Of a stretch of DNA of 64,000 nt, positions 47,043 to 55,949 are shown piece after piece; position 1 is the stretch's first letter; each line of letters begins with the position of its first letter. The notes below the pieces were generated by a model. That model searched no databases, was not told the DNA's origin, and saw only the letters and a list, made by a program, of their open reading frames with translations. The stretch comes from Phycisphaerales bacterium (GTDB lineage: Bacteria > Planctomycetota > Phycisphaerae > Phycisphaerales > UBA1924): assembly GCA_020847535.1 (NCBI GenBank), contig JADLBU010000038.1, positions 1-64,000 of the forward strand, in the 5' to 3' direction. The position numbers were made by a program, and so were the translations under genes.

Positions 47043-48305
47043 ATGCCCCTGCTCGCCCGCACAAAGCCGCCTTCCACCCCCTCCTCCAGCCGTGCGCTGG
47101 CAAGGATCCGTCCCGGTGCGCCCAGCACCTTTGCCTACATGGCGGCGACCACCACGGGCGGACGGCGGTTCGGGATTCGTCGGGCCAAGGATCGCCGCCA
47201 GCTTTCCGAGCATCTTCGGTCCCAGCGGCTGGTTCCTCTGAAGACCTGGTCGCTGCCGAGCTGGGTGGGGGGCGAGTCGGATCTTTCCCTGAAGGACCAG
47301 GCCGAGATCCATTTCCAGCTTGCCCAGCTCCTGACCCGCGGCGTGCCGCTGGTCGAGGCCCTGGAGGTGACGGCGACCTCCGTCTCGGCGACCGCCAAGC
47401 CGCGCGTCGAGCGCCTGCGGGAGCTGGTCGCCGCAGGCTCAGCCTTCTCCGATGCCTGCCAGGCCGTCGAGAGTTTCGACCAGGTGACGGTCGCGGTCTA
47501 TCGCGCGGCCGAGCGCACGGGGGACCTTGGCGGCGCTGCCAAGCAACTGTCCATCACGGCGAGGAGGCAACTGGCGATCTCAGGCAAGGTCGTCACGCTG
47601 CTCATCTATCCGGCGATCGTGATGTCGATCAGCGTTGCGGTCTCGGTGCTGATGATCGCGTTCATCGTTCCCAAGATCGCCTCGGCGCTGGCGAGCAACA
47701 ACGCCCAGTTGCCCTGGATCACCACGATTCTCTGGAACACCGGGGATTTCATGCGTGAGAACGCCGGGTGGCTGTTGCTGGTTCTGCTGGCGCTGGCGGC
47801 GGGGGCGGTCATCGTGCGCAAGGCGCTGTGGGTGGTGATCCAGCAGATCCTCCGCCGCATGCCCCTGATGAAGACGCTCGTGCTTGCCCAGGAATCGACG
47901 AGATTTTTCACCGTCATGGCGGCGATGTCGCGCAGCGGTGTGACGCTCGCCGACGCCCTGGGCGTGGCGATCGCCGCGCTTCAGCACCCGGAGCTGCGCG
48001 CCCAGATCGCCCGTCTGCGGACGCGGCTGGTCGAGGGGGGGATCCTCAAGAACCTGATCCAGGATGTGGATGCGTTCCCGGTGGCGACCCGCCGGCTGAT
48101 GATCGCCGCCGAGCGATCGGGGGATCTTCAAAACGCCTTCGACACACTCGCGCAGGACATGGCCGAGGAGGTCGATCGCCGCTCCATGCGTCTCTTGGCA
48201 GCCCTGGAACCCATGCTGATCGTCATCATGTTCCTCATGATCGGCTCGCTGCTCCTGTCCGTGATGATCCCGCTGATGAAGATGACCGCCAACGCGATAA
48301 CGTAA
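47043..48305 (+). CDS. Type II secretion inner-membrane platform protein GspF-like
   Basis: A 420-residue GspF/PilC-family protein. Two T2SSF domains, each a helical bundle followed by membrane helices: the first from residue about 85 (IHFQLAQLLTRGVPLVEALE) and the second near 285 (RFFTVMAAMSRSGVTLADAL). The C-terminal helix (MLIVIMFLMIGSLLLSVMIPLM) is typical. It opens the locus, 51 bases after the CCCCCAAA repeat. A second member of this family, PilC-like, appears at 57.2 kb, so two platform proteins are present. Confidence 0.9.
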   Translation: MPLLARTKPPSTPSSSRALARIRPGAPSTFAYMAATTTGGRRFGIRRAKDRRQLSEHLRSQRLVPLKTWSLPSWVGGESDLSLKDQAEIHFQLAQLLTRGVPLVEALEVTATSVSATAKPRVERLRELVAAGSAFSDACQAVESFDQVTVAVYRAAERTGDLGGAAKQLSITARRQLAISGKVVTLLIYPAIVMSISVAVSVLMIAFIVPKIASALASNNAQLPWITTILWNTGDFMRENAGWLLLVLLALAAGAVIVRKALWVVIQQILRRMPLMKTLVLAQESTRFFTVMAAMSRSGVTLADALGVAIAALQHPELRAQIARLRTRLVEGGILKNLIQDVDAFPVATRRLMIAAERSGDLQNAFDTLAQDMAEEVDRRSMRLLAALEPMLIVIMFLMIGSLLLSVMIPLMKMTANAIT

Positions 48306-48381
48306 CTCGCCTGTCCCACCCACCGGTGATGGCCGGTTGTCCGGCCTCCCGCGTGCCCATAGGAACCAAGGAACCCAAGTC

Positions 48382-48780
48382 ATGAACCGTGATTCAAATC
48401 TCCGCAATGCCAGAAGGGGCTTCTCGCTGCTGGAGCTCAGCCTCGTGCTGGCGATCCTGGGCGTGCTGATGGCGGTCGCCGCGTACAACTTCATGGGCGT
48501 GGGCGAGAAGTCCAAGATCAACGCGACCAAGGTCACGCTGGGGACCATCAAGAACATCCTCCAGAGCTACCAGGTCAACGAGTCGGCATTCCCGCCGGAT
48601 CTCCAGACGCTGATCAAGACCAAGCTGATGGAGGACAAGCGGATCGAGGATGGCTTCAAGCAGCCCATCTATTACGCGACCCCCGGCGGCAACGGCCGGC
48701 CGTTTGAGCTGCTCTCCGGGGGGCCTGATCTGAAGTTCCAGACCGCCGACGATATCGATGTCTGGACGATGGACCGCTGA
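48382..48780 (+). CDS. Major pseudopilin GspG-like
   Basis: A 132-residue prepilin with cleavage/methylation motif ARRGFSLLELSLVLAILGVL (Gly-1, Phe+1, Glu+5). The body NATKVTLGTIKNILQSYQVN and the C-terminal GGPDLKFQTADDIDVW (the calcium-site region SXXPDG-like of GspG) match the T2SS major pseudopilin. Start 48382. It follows GspF by 76 bases. Confidence 0.9.
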   Translation: MNRDSNLRNARRGFSLLELSLVLAILGVLMAVAAYNFMGVGEKSKINATKVTLGTIKNILQSYQVNESAFPPDLQTLIKTKLMEDKRIEDGFKQPIYYATPGGNGRPFELLSGGPDLKFQTADDIDVWTMDR

Positions 48781-48824
48781 GCCTGCCCGGTGATGAGCGC
48801 GGCGTTGATGATGGCGATCATGCG

Positions 48825-49457
48825 ATGAGGCCGGCCTTTGCACCATCTTCTCGCGGCATCCGATCTCGCCGGGGCATGACCTTCCTCGAAGTCGTGTTCG
48901 CGATGGTGCTGCTGGGCCTCCTGGCCACGACCCTTCTGGGCGCGACCAACTTCATGCTGGCGCGGCAGAAGTTCGAGCAGCGCACCGTCGCATGTCTGGA
49001 GCTGGCCAATCGGCTCATCCTCCAGTTCCTCGACGATCGCGAGTCGATGCCCGACCCCAGCGTCCCCCTGAACTACGCGGGCGACTTCTACAACTGGTCG
49101 CTGGATGAGACCCCGCTCTCGTTCCGCCCCGCCAAGATCCAACCCGTTCCCGAGGGAAGAACGGCCGCCACGTTCGAGAACTTCCGCATCTTCAAGGTGC
49201 GGGTCTGGCTCGCGGCGGAAGGGTCATCGACCGGCGGTCCTTCCGCCGGGATCCCGCACGCCGAGATCTCGCGCATGTGCGATGTCAGCGTGCTGTTCCG
49301 CAATCCCGACAGTCTCGAACACTTCATCAACAGCGATACCGGCCGGCGGCGCATGAACGAGGGCATCGGCAATGTGCCGTTGGGCCTTCCGCCTGCGAAC
49401 TCGCCCGGTAGCAGCCCGCAGAGCAACCCCAGGATCGGCATTCCCAAGGGCAAGTAA
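48825..49457 (+). CDS. Minor pseudopilin, GspI-like
   Basis: A 210-residue protein with prepilin motif RRGMTFLEVVFAMVLLGLLA. After the helix the body (CLELANRLILQFLDDRESMP) resembles the GspI/PilV group. A C-terminal Gly/Pro/Ser-rich segment follows. Starts at 48825, 44 bases after GspG. Confidence 0.8.
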   Translation: MRPAFAPSSRGIRSRRGMTFLEVVFAMVLLGLLATTLLGATNFMLARQKFEQRTVACLELANRLILQFLDDRESMPDPSVPLNYAGDFYNWSLDETPLSFRPAKIQPVPEGRTAATFENFRIFKVRVWLAAEGSSTGGPSAGIPHAEISRMCDVSVLFRNPDSLEHFINSDTGRRRMNEGIGNVPLGLPPANSPGSSPQSNPRIGIPKGK

Positions 49458-49465
49458 CCACTCAC

Positions 49466-50584
49466 GTGACCACCATCCGCCGCCATCGACTCGCCCGCCG
49501 CGGCTTCACCCTGCTGGAGCTGGCCCTGGCCGCGCTCGTCGGCGGCATGATTGTGATGGCGTGCTTCGGCGTGTTCCGCGCGATGGACAGCGCCGATCGC
49601 GTGCTGAAGAACCACTTCGACCAGTCGGCGCAGCTCGCCCGCCTTCAGACGATCATGCGCCGCACGTTTGTCAATCTGGCAATGTCGCCAAGGACCGAGC
49701 CGCGCCCGGCCCGGCAGAACAGCCCACCAAGCTCAACCGCACCCACGACCGCCGGCGCCGCCGAGAGCGGTCGGGATGCTCGCCGCAACGTGCAGACCGA
49801 GCCGACGCCGGGGACCGATACCGCCGGATCATCCCCGCCGGTCGCAACAACCGTCCGCAACGATCAGCCTCCCGAACCTCCGCGGATCATCCTCGCCGAG
49901 GATCGCCGCATTTCCGACACGCCGATGATGCGCCTCCCGATCACGGGCGCGGAAGATCGCGGCATCTCGGCGCCCGCGAGTTGGAAACCCCAGCGGCTGG
50001 AGGTCGTGCTGGCCCGTCCGCCGGTCCCGCTCCCGCGCATGACCGCCGATGGCCGGGGCATCAGCCCCTTCCCGGAAGCCGAATCCGGACGCGAGGAATT
50101 CACAGAGGAAGAAGTCGCCGGGACCAAGCTCTTCCGCGGGATCTTTGAGCTTCAGCCTGTCCCCGCGGGGGATCGCGGACCCGGTGGTTCTCCCGCTCGC
50201 TCGATCCTGACCTGGGCCTTGTACTGGAGGCCGATGCCGCCCGGCGCGCTGCTTGAGAGCGGAGAGTCAGGCCGAGTGGACGAGTTCGATCTGGCCCCGC
50301 CCTCGCTGATCGCCTCTGACCTGACGTACCTCCGCTGGCAGTTCTATGACGACCGCATCAAGAAGACAGAGTTCGCGACCGCCTATGTAAGAATGCTCCC
50401 CGCGTACGTCGAGATGGAGGTCCAGACGGCCTCGGGCATCTGGAACAGTTGGATGTTCGAGGTGGACTTCGTCATGTCCACCGAGGAGAGCCCCAACAGC
50501 GAGGGCAATTCGACCACCGCCCGGGAGATCAAGGCTCCAACCAGGTCTAGCGCCCCTCGAACGGAAGGGGATGCCAACCGATGA
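49466..50584 (+). CDS. Minor pseudopilin, GspJ-like, long
   Basis: A 372-residue prepilin with motif ARRGFTLLELALAALVGGMI. GTG start at 49466, eight bases after the previous stop. The helix is followed by MDSADRVLKNHFDQSAQLARLQTIMRRTF, the GspJ-type opening. An insert of about 120 residues rich in Pro/Thr/Arg (PARQNSPPSSTAPTTAGAAE region) makes it longer than usual GspJ (about 200), then a beta-rich C-terminal part. Overlaps the next gene by four bases. Confidence 0.82.
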   Translation: MTTIRRHRLARRGFTLLELALAALVGGMIVMACFGVFRAMDSADRVLKNHFDQSAQLARLQTIMRRTFVNLAMSPRTEPRPARQNSPPSSTAPTTAGAAESGRDARRNVQTEPTPGTDTAGSSPPVATTVRNDQPPEPPRIILAEDRRISDTPMMRLPITGAEDRGISAPASWKPQRLEVVLARPPVPLPRMTADGRGISPFPEAESGREEFTEEEVAGTKLFRGIFELQPVPAGDRGPGGSPARSILTWALYWRPMPPGALLESGESGRVDEFDLAPPSLIASDLTYLRWQFYDDRIKKTEFATAYVRMLPAYVEMEVQTASGIWNSWMFEVDFVMSTEESPNSEGNSTTAREIKAPTRSSAPRTEGDANR

Positions 50585-51492
50585 TGTGCATGGGCTCAAC
50601 TCATCGGGAGCCAAGACGCTCCAAGCGGCTGCGCAGGGCCTTTGCGCTCCCGCTGGTGGTGATGCTCGCCCTGGCGGGCACGATCCTGCTGTCCGTCATG
50701 CTGGATCGCCAGAGCGGCCAGACGCTCGGACTTGCACGCCAGACCGCCTCGGCCCGCGAGTTTCACTTCGCCCGAGGGCTTCGGGAGATCTTCCAATCCT
50801 GGGCGGGGGCTCAGCTTCGCGGGGCGGGGCGGCAGTCTCCGCTTCGCAATGCGCTTGACCTGGATGGCCGGGTCGGCGAGATCACGCTGGTGGATGGCAC
50901 CCACATCACGATGTACGCCTTCGAGGCACAGGGCACGCCGCGATCCGATTTCACGGGCCTGACCCGACAGGAGCGTGAGGATGCCCGGGCGATTCTGGAG
51001 GCGATCGGGCCGATCCCGCCCAACCGCCGGGCGCGCGAAACACGGGAGTTCGGTCCGCTGCCGGTGAGCGTGTTTTCGGCACCGATCGAGACGTTGTCGG
51101 CGATCGTCGAGCACGTGACCGCGGGGGTGCATGCCTCGGATATCCTCGAGGCGTTGATGGCCTTGCGTGACGACCCGCAGACGACCAATTCGGGCCTGAG
51201 CAAGCCCGAGATCACGCAGCACCTCGAGGATGAGCAGTCCGATGAGCTCCAGCGGATGCTGACGCTGACGCCCAGGCTGTGGGAGGTTGTCCTGGATGCC
51301 CAGTTCGGCCCGGAGTTTGCGGCGACACCCACGAAGGGCCGCTACTGGGGGCTGTTCCTCCTGCCCGACGGCCGGGCATCAAATATGTATGGGAATCGGA
51401 TTCAGGTGCTGACCTGGCACTACGTAGACTTTGGGCCGCAGGGAGATTCACGCAGCGTCGCCCAGTGGCGAGCCGTGCGCGATGAACCGTGA
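50581..51492 (+). CDS. GspK-like minor pseudopilin
   Basis: A 303-residue protein with a hydrophobic N-terminal helix after a basic leader (RRAFALPLVVMLALAGTILL). The Glu+5 of pseudopilins is absent, as in GspK, which caps the pseudopilus tip. ATG overlaps the GspJ-like stop. The body (LTRQEREDARAILEAIGPI, LSAIVEHVTAGVHASDILEA) is helix-rich like the GspK SAM-like domains, but similarity is weak by eye. Position between GspJ and GspC/L agrees with GspK. Confidence 0.7.
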   Translation: MMCMGSTHREPRRSKRLRRAFALPLVVMLALAGTILLSVMLDRQSGQTLGLARQTASAREFHFARGLREIFQSWAGAQLRGAGRQSPLRNALDLDGRVGEITLVDGTHITMYAFEAQGTPRSDFTGLTRQEREDARAILEAIGPIPPNRRARETREFGPLPVSVFSAPIETLSAIVEHVTAGVHASDILEALMALRDDPQTTNSGLSKPEITQHLEDEQSDELQRMLTLTPRLWEVVLDAQFGPEFAATPTKGRYWGLFLLPDGRASNMYGNRIQVLTWHYVDFGPQGDSRSVAQWRAVRDEP

Positions 51493-51516
51493 CCGACCGA
51501 TAGCTCGGAGGCTTTG

Positions 51517-52275
51517 ATGAAGTCCGCCCCGTTATCCAGATCGATCGCCCAGCGCCGCGCAAGATCCGCGCAGCTTGCCTTTGGAGTTCTGGCCCTCGGC
51601 GCACTGGCGGTCGTGACCCTTGGGATCCCTCGCCTCACCGCCGTCCCCTCCCTGGCCGAAGTCGCCCCCAAGCCGGCCCAGTCACCCACGCTGGATCCCA
51701 ACGCTCTCAAGCCCGAGGATCGCGTGGCCGTCAATTCCGATGCGATCTCGGAACGGCTGATGCAGTTGGGAAACCGTCCGCAGCCGCCGGCGCCGCCGCC
51801 GGAAGAGTCCGGGCCTGAGCTTCCGCCGCCGCTGCCGCCGGCCGATGATGCCCGTTTCCTCGGCGTGATCAGGGAACCCGGCCGCTCGCTGGCGATGGTC
51901 AACGTGGGCGGCAAGCAGCGCATCATCGCCGAGGGCGAGCAGTTCGGGGGGATCGAGGTTCTTTCGATCGCCGCGGATGCGATCACGGTCAAGGAGGGCG
52001 GCGTCGAGAAGCGCATCGAAAAGCATCAGCGATCGGGCACGGCGATCTCGACGTCCGCGGGTGGTGCGAGCGGGCCGGGATCCGGCCTCGAAGGTGTTCG
52101 CCACGCCGGCATGAACGCGGCCCAGGATCAGGGTGGGATCGACATCCCGACCAATGTCCCCGTTCCGCCGCAGGGGCGGCGTCGCCCATCCAACATCCCA
52201 CAGATACCGGGCGTCAACTCACCCGGCCGCGGCAACGAGCCGCGCCGTGATCCCAGATCACCCGGCAGCCGTTGA
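51517..52275 (+). CDS. GspC/PilP-like bitopic inner-membrane protein
   Basis: A 252-residue protein with one N-terminal membrane helix (AQLAFGVLALGALAVVTLGI), a Pro-rich linker (PPAPPPEESGPELPPPLPPA) and a homology-region-like domain (FLGVIREPGRSLAMVNVGGKQ, EGEQFGGIEVLSIAADAITV), the pattern of GspC and PilP proteins that link platform to secretin. ATG at 51517 has GGAGG six bases upstream. The last 80 residues are Gly/Pro/Arg-rich and disordered-looking. Confidence 0.74.
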   Translation: MKSAPLSRSIAQRRARSAQLAFGVLALGALAVVTLGIPRLTAVPSLAEVAPKPAQSPTLDPNALKPEDRVAVNSDAISERLMQLGNRPQPPAPPPEESGPELPPPLPPADDARFLGVIREPGRSLAMVNVGGKQRIIAEGEQFGGIEVLSIAADAITVKEGGVEKRIEKHQRSGTAISTSAGGASGPGSGLEGVRHAGMNAAQDQGGIDIPTNVPVPPQGRRRPSNIPQIPGVNSPGRGNEPRRDPRSPGSR

Positions 52276-52287
52276 GCGGGAACACCA

Positions 52288-53943
52288 TTGGCCTCAAGAG
52301 TCGTTTACATCCAGCGCTCCGATCGCGGTTCACGCCTCACCGGCGTCCGGCTCGTGTCTCCGCGAACGGATGAGCAATGGCTGCCAAAGGCCTCCGATGA
52401 CGCCGGCGCTGAGGATGCGACCGACACCGCCGCCGATTGGATCACCGCTCGCGCCGGCAATTCCAAGCGGATCGCGATGATGATCCTCGATGCAGAGGGC
52501 GGGATCTGCTCTTGGGCGAACATACCCTCGGTCGACTCGGCGGTCGTCGATGCCATCGTGCGCCAGCAGCTCGAGGCCGGAGAGGATCGCGGGCCGGAGC
52601 AGGCGGAGGGCGCACCAACCGAATCGGGCGCCGGGCCCGCCCGCTTCTACGCACCCAGCGCTTCCGACTCGACCGTCCAGCCGCTGTGGTCCTCGCCCCT
52701 GGATGCCGGTCAGGACGATGAGTCCCGCCGCCGCGCCTCGGTGCTGGCGATCTCCGATGGAATCGCCCGCGTGCTGCTGGACTCCATCGATGCCCGCGGC
52801 GTTGAGTGCAACGCCGTCCACTCGATATGGCACGGGATCGCGGGCGCATGGGATCCTTCCGCCGCCGTGGGCCCCGCCAACGCCGACAACATCGTCGCCG
52901 AGAGCCAGGGTGCTCCGGTTGGGATCATCGTGATCGAGCCCGGAGGTCGGCTGCTGTGGGCGTGGGCTCGGGGCGGACGGCTGCTCGTTGGTGGATTGGC
53001 GCGACTCCCCGTGCGCCGAAACGCCGCCACGGATCAGACCGAGATCGAGGTTCCGCTCCTGACGCGCGACATCGCCGCACGCGTGACCGCCGACTGGCTT
53101 GCCTGGACCGCCCAGCTCGCCTGCGCGCCCGACCGCATCGTGATGATCATCCCCACGGGTGCCGAGGATGCGGCCGATGACTCGCTGGGTGCGGCCGGAT
53201 TCGGTCGGGCGATCGCCCGGTCATGGTCGGGAGCGCCCGTCGATGTCGCGATCCACGATGATCCCATCGGCGCGACGCTGCATCGGCTCGCCGAGGTCTC
53301 TGAGGAGCGCGATGAAACCCCCTCATTGCGCCAGGCGCCTGACCCGGGCCGGCAGTTGGTCACCCTGACCAACCGCCCCGGCGGCGCCCATCGCAAGCTC
53401 TATCTCTGGTCTTCGCTGGCGATCACGGCGGGCGCGGTGGTGGTGGGGATCCTTGCCTGGGGGCTGCGCATCCAGGCCTCGCGTGTGAGTGCTCTCTCGC
53501 GGCAGGTGGAGTCCTCCTGGAAGGATCCATTCAAGGAGGTCAAGCTCACCCGGCCTCCCATGCCCGGCATGGAGGCGATGGATCTGCAATCCGAGGTCGA
53601 GCGCGTCCGCCGGGAGTCGATGCCCATCTCCGGCGTCGAACAGGCCCGGCCCATCGTGCGCGAGTTTGAGATCCTCAGCCACGTGCTCGCCCTCCCGGAC
53701 TTCGAGCTCAACAGCATCAGCCTCGACACCCGCGCGGGGACCGTCTCGATTCAGGTCAACGCTCCGGACCTCGCAAGCGGCGAAGCCCTCAGCGATGCCC
53801 TCGGCAGGATCGCCGGCAGCCAGGTGACATCGTGGTCCTTCGTTCCGGGAGCACGCGTGCAGGGCAGTGAGAAGGTCCCGTGCAGCTACACGGGCGCGTT
53901 TCCCGCCACGCCAGCCAAGCCGCCGACCGGAGGTCAATCGTGA
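52288..53943 (+). CDS. GspL/PilM-PilN-like assembly protein
   Basis: A 551-residue protein likely acting as the GspL scaffold. The first 370 residues are a cytoplasmic region with a degenerate actin-like look (IGIIVIEPGGRLLWAWARGG, RASVLAISDGIARVLLDSID). A membrane helix lies near residues 372-393 (LYLWSSLAITAGAVVVGILAW), then a periplasmic coiled segment and ferredoxin-like domain (LNSISLDTRAGTVSIQVNAPD) as in GspL/PilN. The start appears to be TTG at 52288, 12 bases after the previous stop; no in-frame ATG fits better. The gene ends by overlapping the GspM-like start (GTGA). Confidence 0.72.
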   Translation: MASRVVYIQRSDRGSRLTGVRLVSPRTDEQWLPKASDDAGAEDATDTAADWITARAGNSKRIAMMILDAEGGICSWANIPSVDSAVVDAIVRQQLEAGEDRGPEQAEGAPTESGAGPARFYAPSASDSTVQPLWSSPLDAGQDDESRRRASVLAISDGIARVLLDSIDARGVECNAVHSIWHGIAGAWDPSAAVGPANADNIVAESQGAPVGIIVIEPGGRLLWAWARGGRLLVGGLARLPVRRNAATDQTEIEVPLLTRDIAARVTADWLAWTAQLACAPDRIVMIIPTGAEDAADDSLGAAGFGRAIARSWSGAPVDVAIHDDPIGATLHRLAEVSEERDETPSLRQAPDPGRQLVTLTNRPGGAHRKLYLWSSLAITAGAVVVGILAWGLRIQASRVSALSRQVESSWKDPFKEVKLTRPPMPGMEAMDLQSEVERVRRESMPISGVEQARPIVREFEILSHVLALPDFELNSISLDTRAGTVSIQVNAPDLASGEALSDALGRIAGSQVTSWSFVPGARVQGSEKVPCSYTGAFPATPAKPPTGGQS

Positions 53944-54539
53944 GCGCGGTCGCAGGCAATCCCACACTCGGCTCGACGCAGGAGCACCGCGAACAGCTCG
54001 CGGCGGCGGCGGCGATCACCGAGCGGCGCAACCGGCCGCGGCACCTGCTCATCCTGGCGCTCATTCTTCTCTTGTCCGCCTGCCTCATGTTGCTGTGGGC
54101 GATGAGCGCCCGCAACGCGGCAAGGGAGGATCTGTCGAGCGCCAGGCAGCAGGCGCAGCGAGTTCTTGACCTGATCGCCGAGTGGAAGTCCCTCAAGGAT
54201 GCCGGCGCCGATGCCGGCAAGATGAAGCTCAACGAGCCGCTGACCAGTTTCTACAGCAAGATCGAGGCGGCGGCGACCCGCGCGGGGGTCAAGGACCGCA
54301 TACCTTCCATGCAGGCGCAGACCGATGTTCGGGATGCCCGCTCGGGGGCCGTTCAGAAGAAGATCCGCTACCAGCGCGTGCAGGATGCCGAGTTGAGCGC
54401 CCTTGTCAAGTGGCTGGAGCTGGCGTGCGAGGATGTCCCGGGCCTTGAAGTCTATTCGCTCAGGGTTCAGCCCCTCACCACCCAGGGCCTCTGGCAGTTC
54501 GATGTCATGTTCTCACGCTGGGAGAGAGTCAACCGATGA
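53940..54539 (+). CDS. GspM/PilO-like bitopic protein
   Basis: A 199-residue protein, GTG start overlapping the upstream stop. One membrane helix (HLLILALILLLSACLMLLWAM) then a coiled-coil (ARNAAREDLSSARQQAQRVL) and a ferredoxin-like domain (YQRVQDAELSALVKWLELAC ... GLEVYSLRVQPLTTQGLWQF), the architecture of GspM and PilO, which pair with GspL/PilN in the inner membrane. Ends overlapping the lipoprotein gene by four bases. Confidence 0.76.
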   Translation: MSAVAGNPTLGSTQEHREQLAAAAAITERRNRPRHLLILALILLLSACLMLLWAMSARNAAREDLSSARQQAQRVLDLIAEWKSLKDAGADAGKMKLNEPLTSFYSKIEAAATRAGVKDRIPSMQAQTDVRDARSGAVQKKIRYQRVQDAELSALVKWLELACEDVPGLEVYSLRVQPLTTQGLWQFDVMFSRWERVNR

Positions 54540-55204
54540 ACGTCCCCACGACCGTGATCGCCAGCGGGCCAGCCCCGGGGCGCATCGGCCGATCTCTTGC
54601 TCTCTGTCTTGTGCTCGGCGCTGCGCTGGCGTGCGCTGGGTGCAACACGACTCCGCGCCCCCAGCTTCCCGACCAGGCCGAGACCGAGGCTCGACTTCGT
54701 GAGGCCAGGGCCCTGTTGATCCAGGCCGAGCAGGCACGTAAGTCCGGCAAGAACGTCGAGGCGATCGACTTCTATCGCCGCTCCCTGGGCCTGGATGGCA
54801 ACAACCCGGCCGCGTGGAACAACCTGGGCATCCTGCTCATCGAGCAGAGCGATTACATGTCCGCGGCCAACGCACTCCGCGCCGCGGCGGATCTGAATCC
54901 CGTCGATCCAAAGCCCCTCCAGAACCTGGGGCTTGCCTATTTCAAGGCCGGCTACGACCAGGAGGCCCTCCGATACTACACGGAGAGCCTGGAACGGGAT
55001 CCCAACTGGATCGAGTCCATCCGCGGGGTCGCCATGTGCTCCCACCGGCTCAATCTCTCCAATGATGAAATCCTGGCGATCCTCAGCCGGGGCCTGATGG
55101 TCGAACGAGATCGGACGTGGCGCGACACGATCACGCGCGAGAAGATCCGCGTCGAGCAGCAGCTCAAGGCTGAAAGGGAAGCGGCTCGGCGCGAGGGCCG
55201 ATAG
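54536..55204 (+). CDS. TPR lipoprotein of the pilus/secretion locus
   Basis: A 222-residue protein with hydrophobic leader ending ACAGCN, a likely lipobox, then TPR repeats (KNVEAIDFYRRSLGLDGNNP, AAWNNLGILLIEQSDYMSAA, LQNLGLAYFKAGYDQEALRY). This resembles PilF/PilW pilotins that bring the secretin to the outer membrane. It is the last of a tightly coupled run (overlaps of four bases before it), so a role in secretin assembly is plausible but inferred. Confidence 0.78.
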   Translation: MNVPTTVIASGPAPGRIGRSLALCLVLGAALACAGCNTTPRPQLPDQAETEARLREARALLIQAEQARKSGKNVEAIDFYRRSLGLDGNNPAAWNNLGILLIEQSDYMSAANALRAAADLNPVDPKPLQNLGLAYFKAGYDQEALRYYTESLERDPNWIESIRGVAMCSHRLNLSNDEILAILSRGLMVERDRTWRDTITREKIRVEQQLKAEREAARREGR

Positions 55205-55238
55205 GCTCGGTCCCGCTTCTCGCACCCGACATCGGCCT

Positions 55239-55697
55239 CTACGCGGCCTTCTTTGACTCGTCGGCCTCTTCCCCGCCGGTCACCGCGCGGAATTCCTGCA
55301 GCATCGACTTGAGCTTCTCACGGATCGCCTTCTCACGCTGCTCGACGGCGGCGGTCTCCTGCTGGGCGGAGGGGCTGGCAGCGCCGGCGGGCTGGCTCTT
55401 GATCTCCAGCATCGTGCGGTGCTGCAGGATGAACTTGTCCAGGTCTTCCTGGAGCGCCCGCAGGAGCTGGCCTTGCTGCTGAATCCGGTTCTGAAGGCGC
55501 GAGATCGTCTCGCCGTCGTGCTGCTGGCGATCATCCGCTGCGCGGCGGACCTTCGCCAACTCATCCCCCATCTCCCCGATGCGGCGCTGGGAGCTCTGCG
55601 CAGCGCGCACGAGCAGGATGCGGTTGCCCAGTGCAAGCAGGGCGACGATCGTCGCACCGATGACAAGGATCGTCGCGCTGGTGAAATGCCAATCCAT
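55239..55697 (-). CDS. Small membrane-anchored coiled-coil protein, unknown
   Basis: A 152-residue protein on the opposite strand inside the pilus locus. One N-terminal helix (TSATILVIGATIVALLALGN) then a long charged coiled coil (IGEMGDELAKVRRAADDRQQ ... NRIQQQGQLLRALQEDLDKF) and a Gln/Ala-rich middle, ending in a basic tail (EEADESKKAA). Start at 55697 (MDWHFTSA) or 55730 (MQIRDGVW). No family recognised; may be unrelated to secretion. Confidence 0.68.
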   Translation of the reverse strand: MDWHFTSATILVIGATIVALLALGNRILLVRAAQSSQRRIGEMGDELAKVRRAADDRQQHDGETISRLQNRIQQQGQLLRALQEDLDKFILQHRTMLEIKSQPAGAASPSAQQETAAVEQREKAIREKLKSMLQEFRAVTGGEEADESKKAA

Positions 55698-55949
55698 CGT
55701 GGGTTTCCAGACTCCGTCCCTTATCTGCATGTATCGTCTTGCACCAACATTACTTGAGCGCAACCGGCGGGTTCTACGCCCCACGGGCGTTCTGGCCGCC
55801 CCGTGTGCTGCGCAGGCGTGTTCTCGGACCGGCCTGGGTCGCCGTCGGTTCTCCCGGGCGTGCAGTTGGACCCTGCTGGCGGACCGAAGCGGAGTCGCCG
55901 CCGCCGCGTGCCGATAGTCGGGTGTCAAACCCCGCCAGGAGCTCAAAGA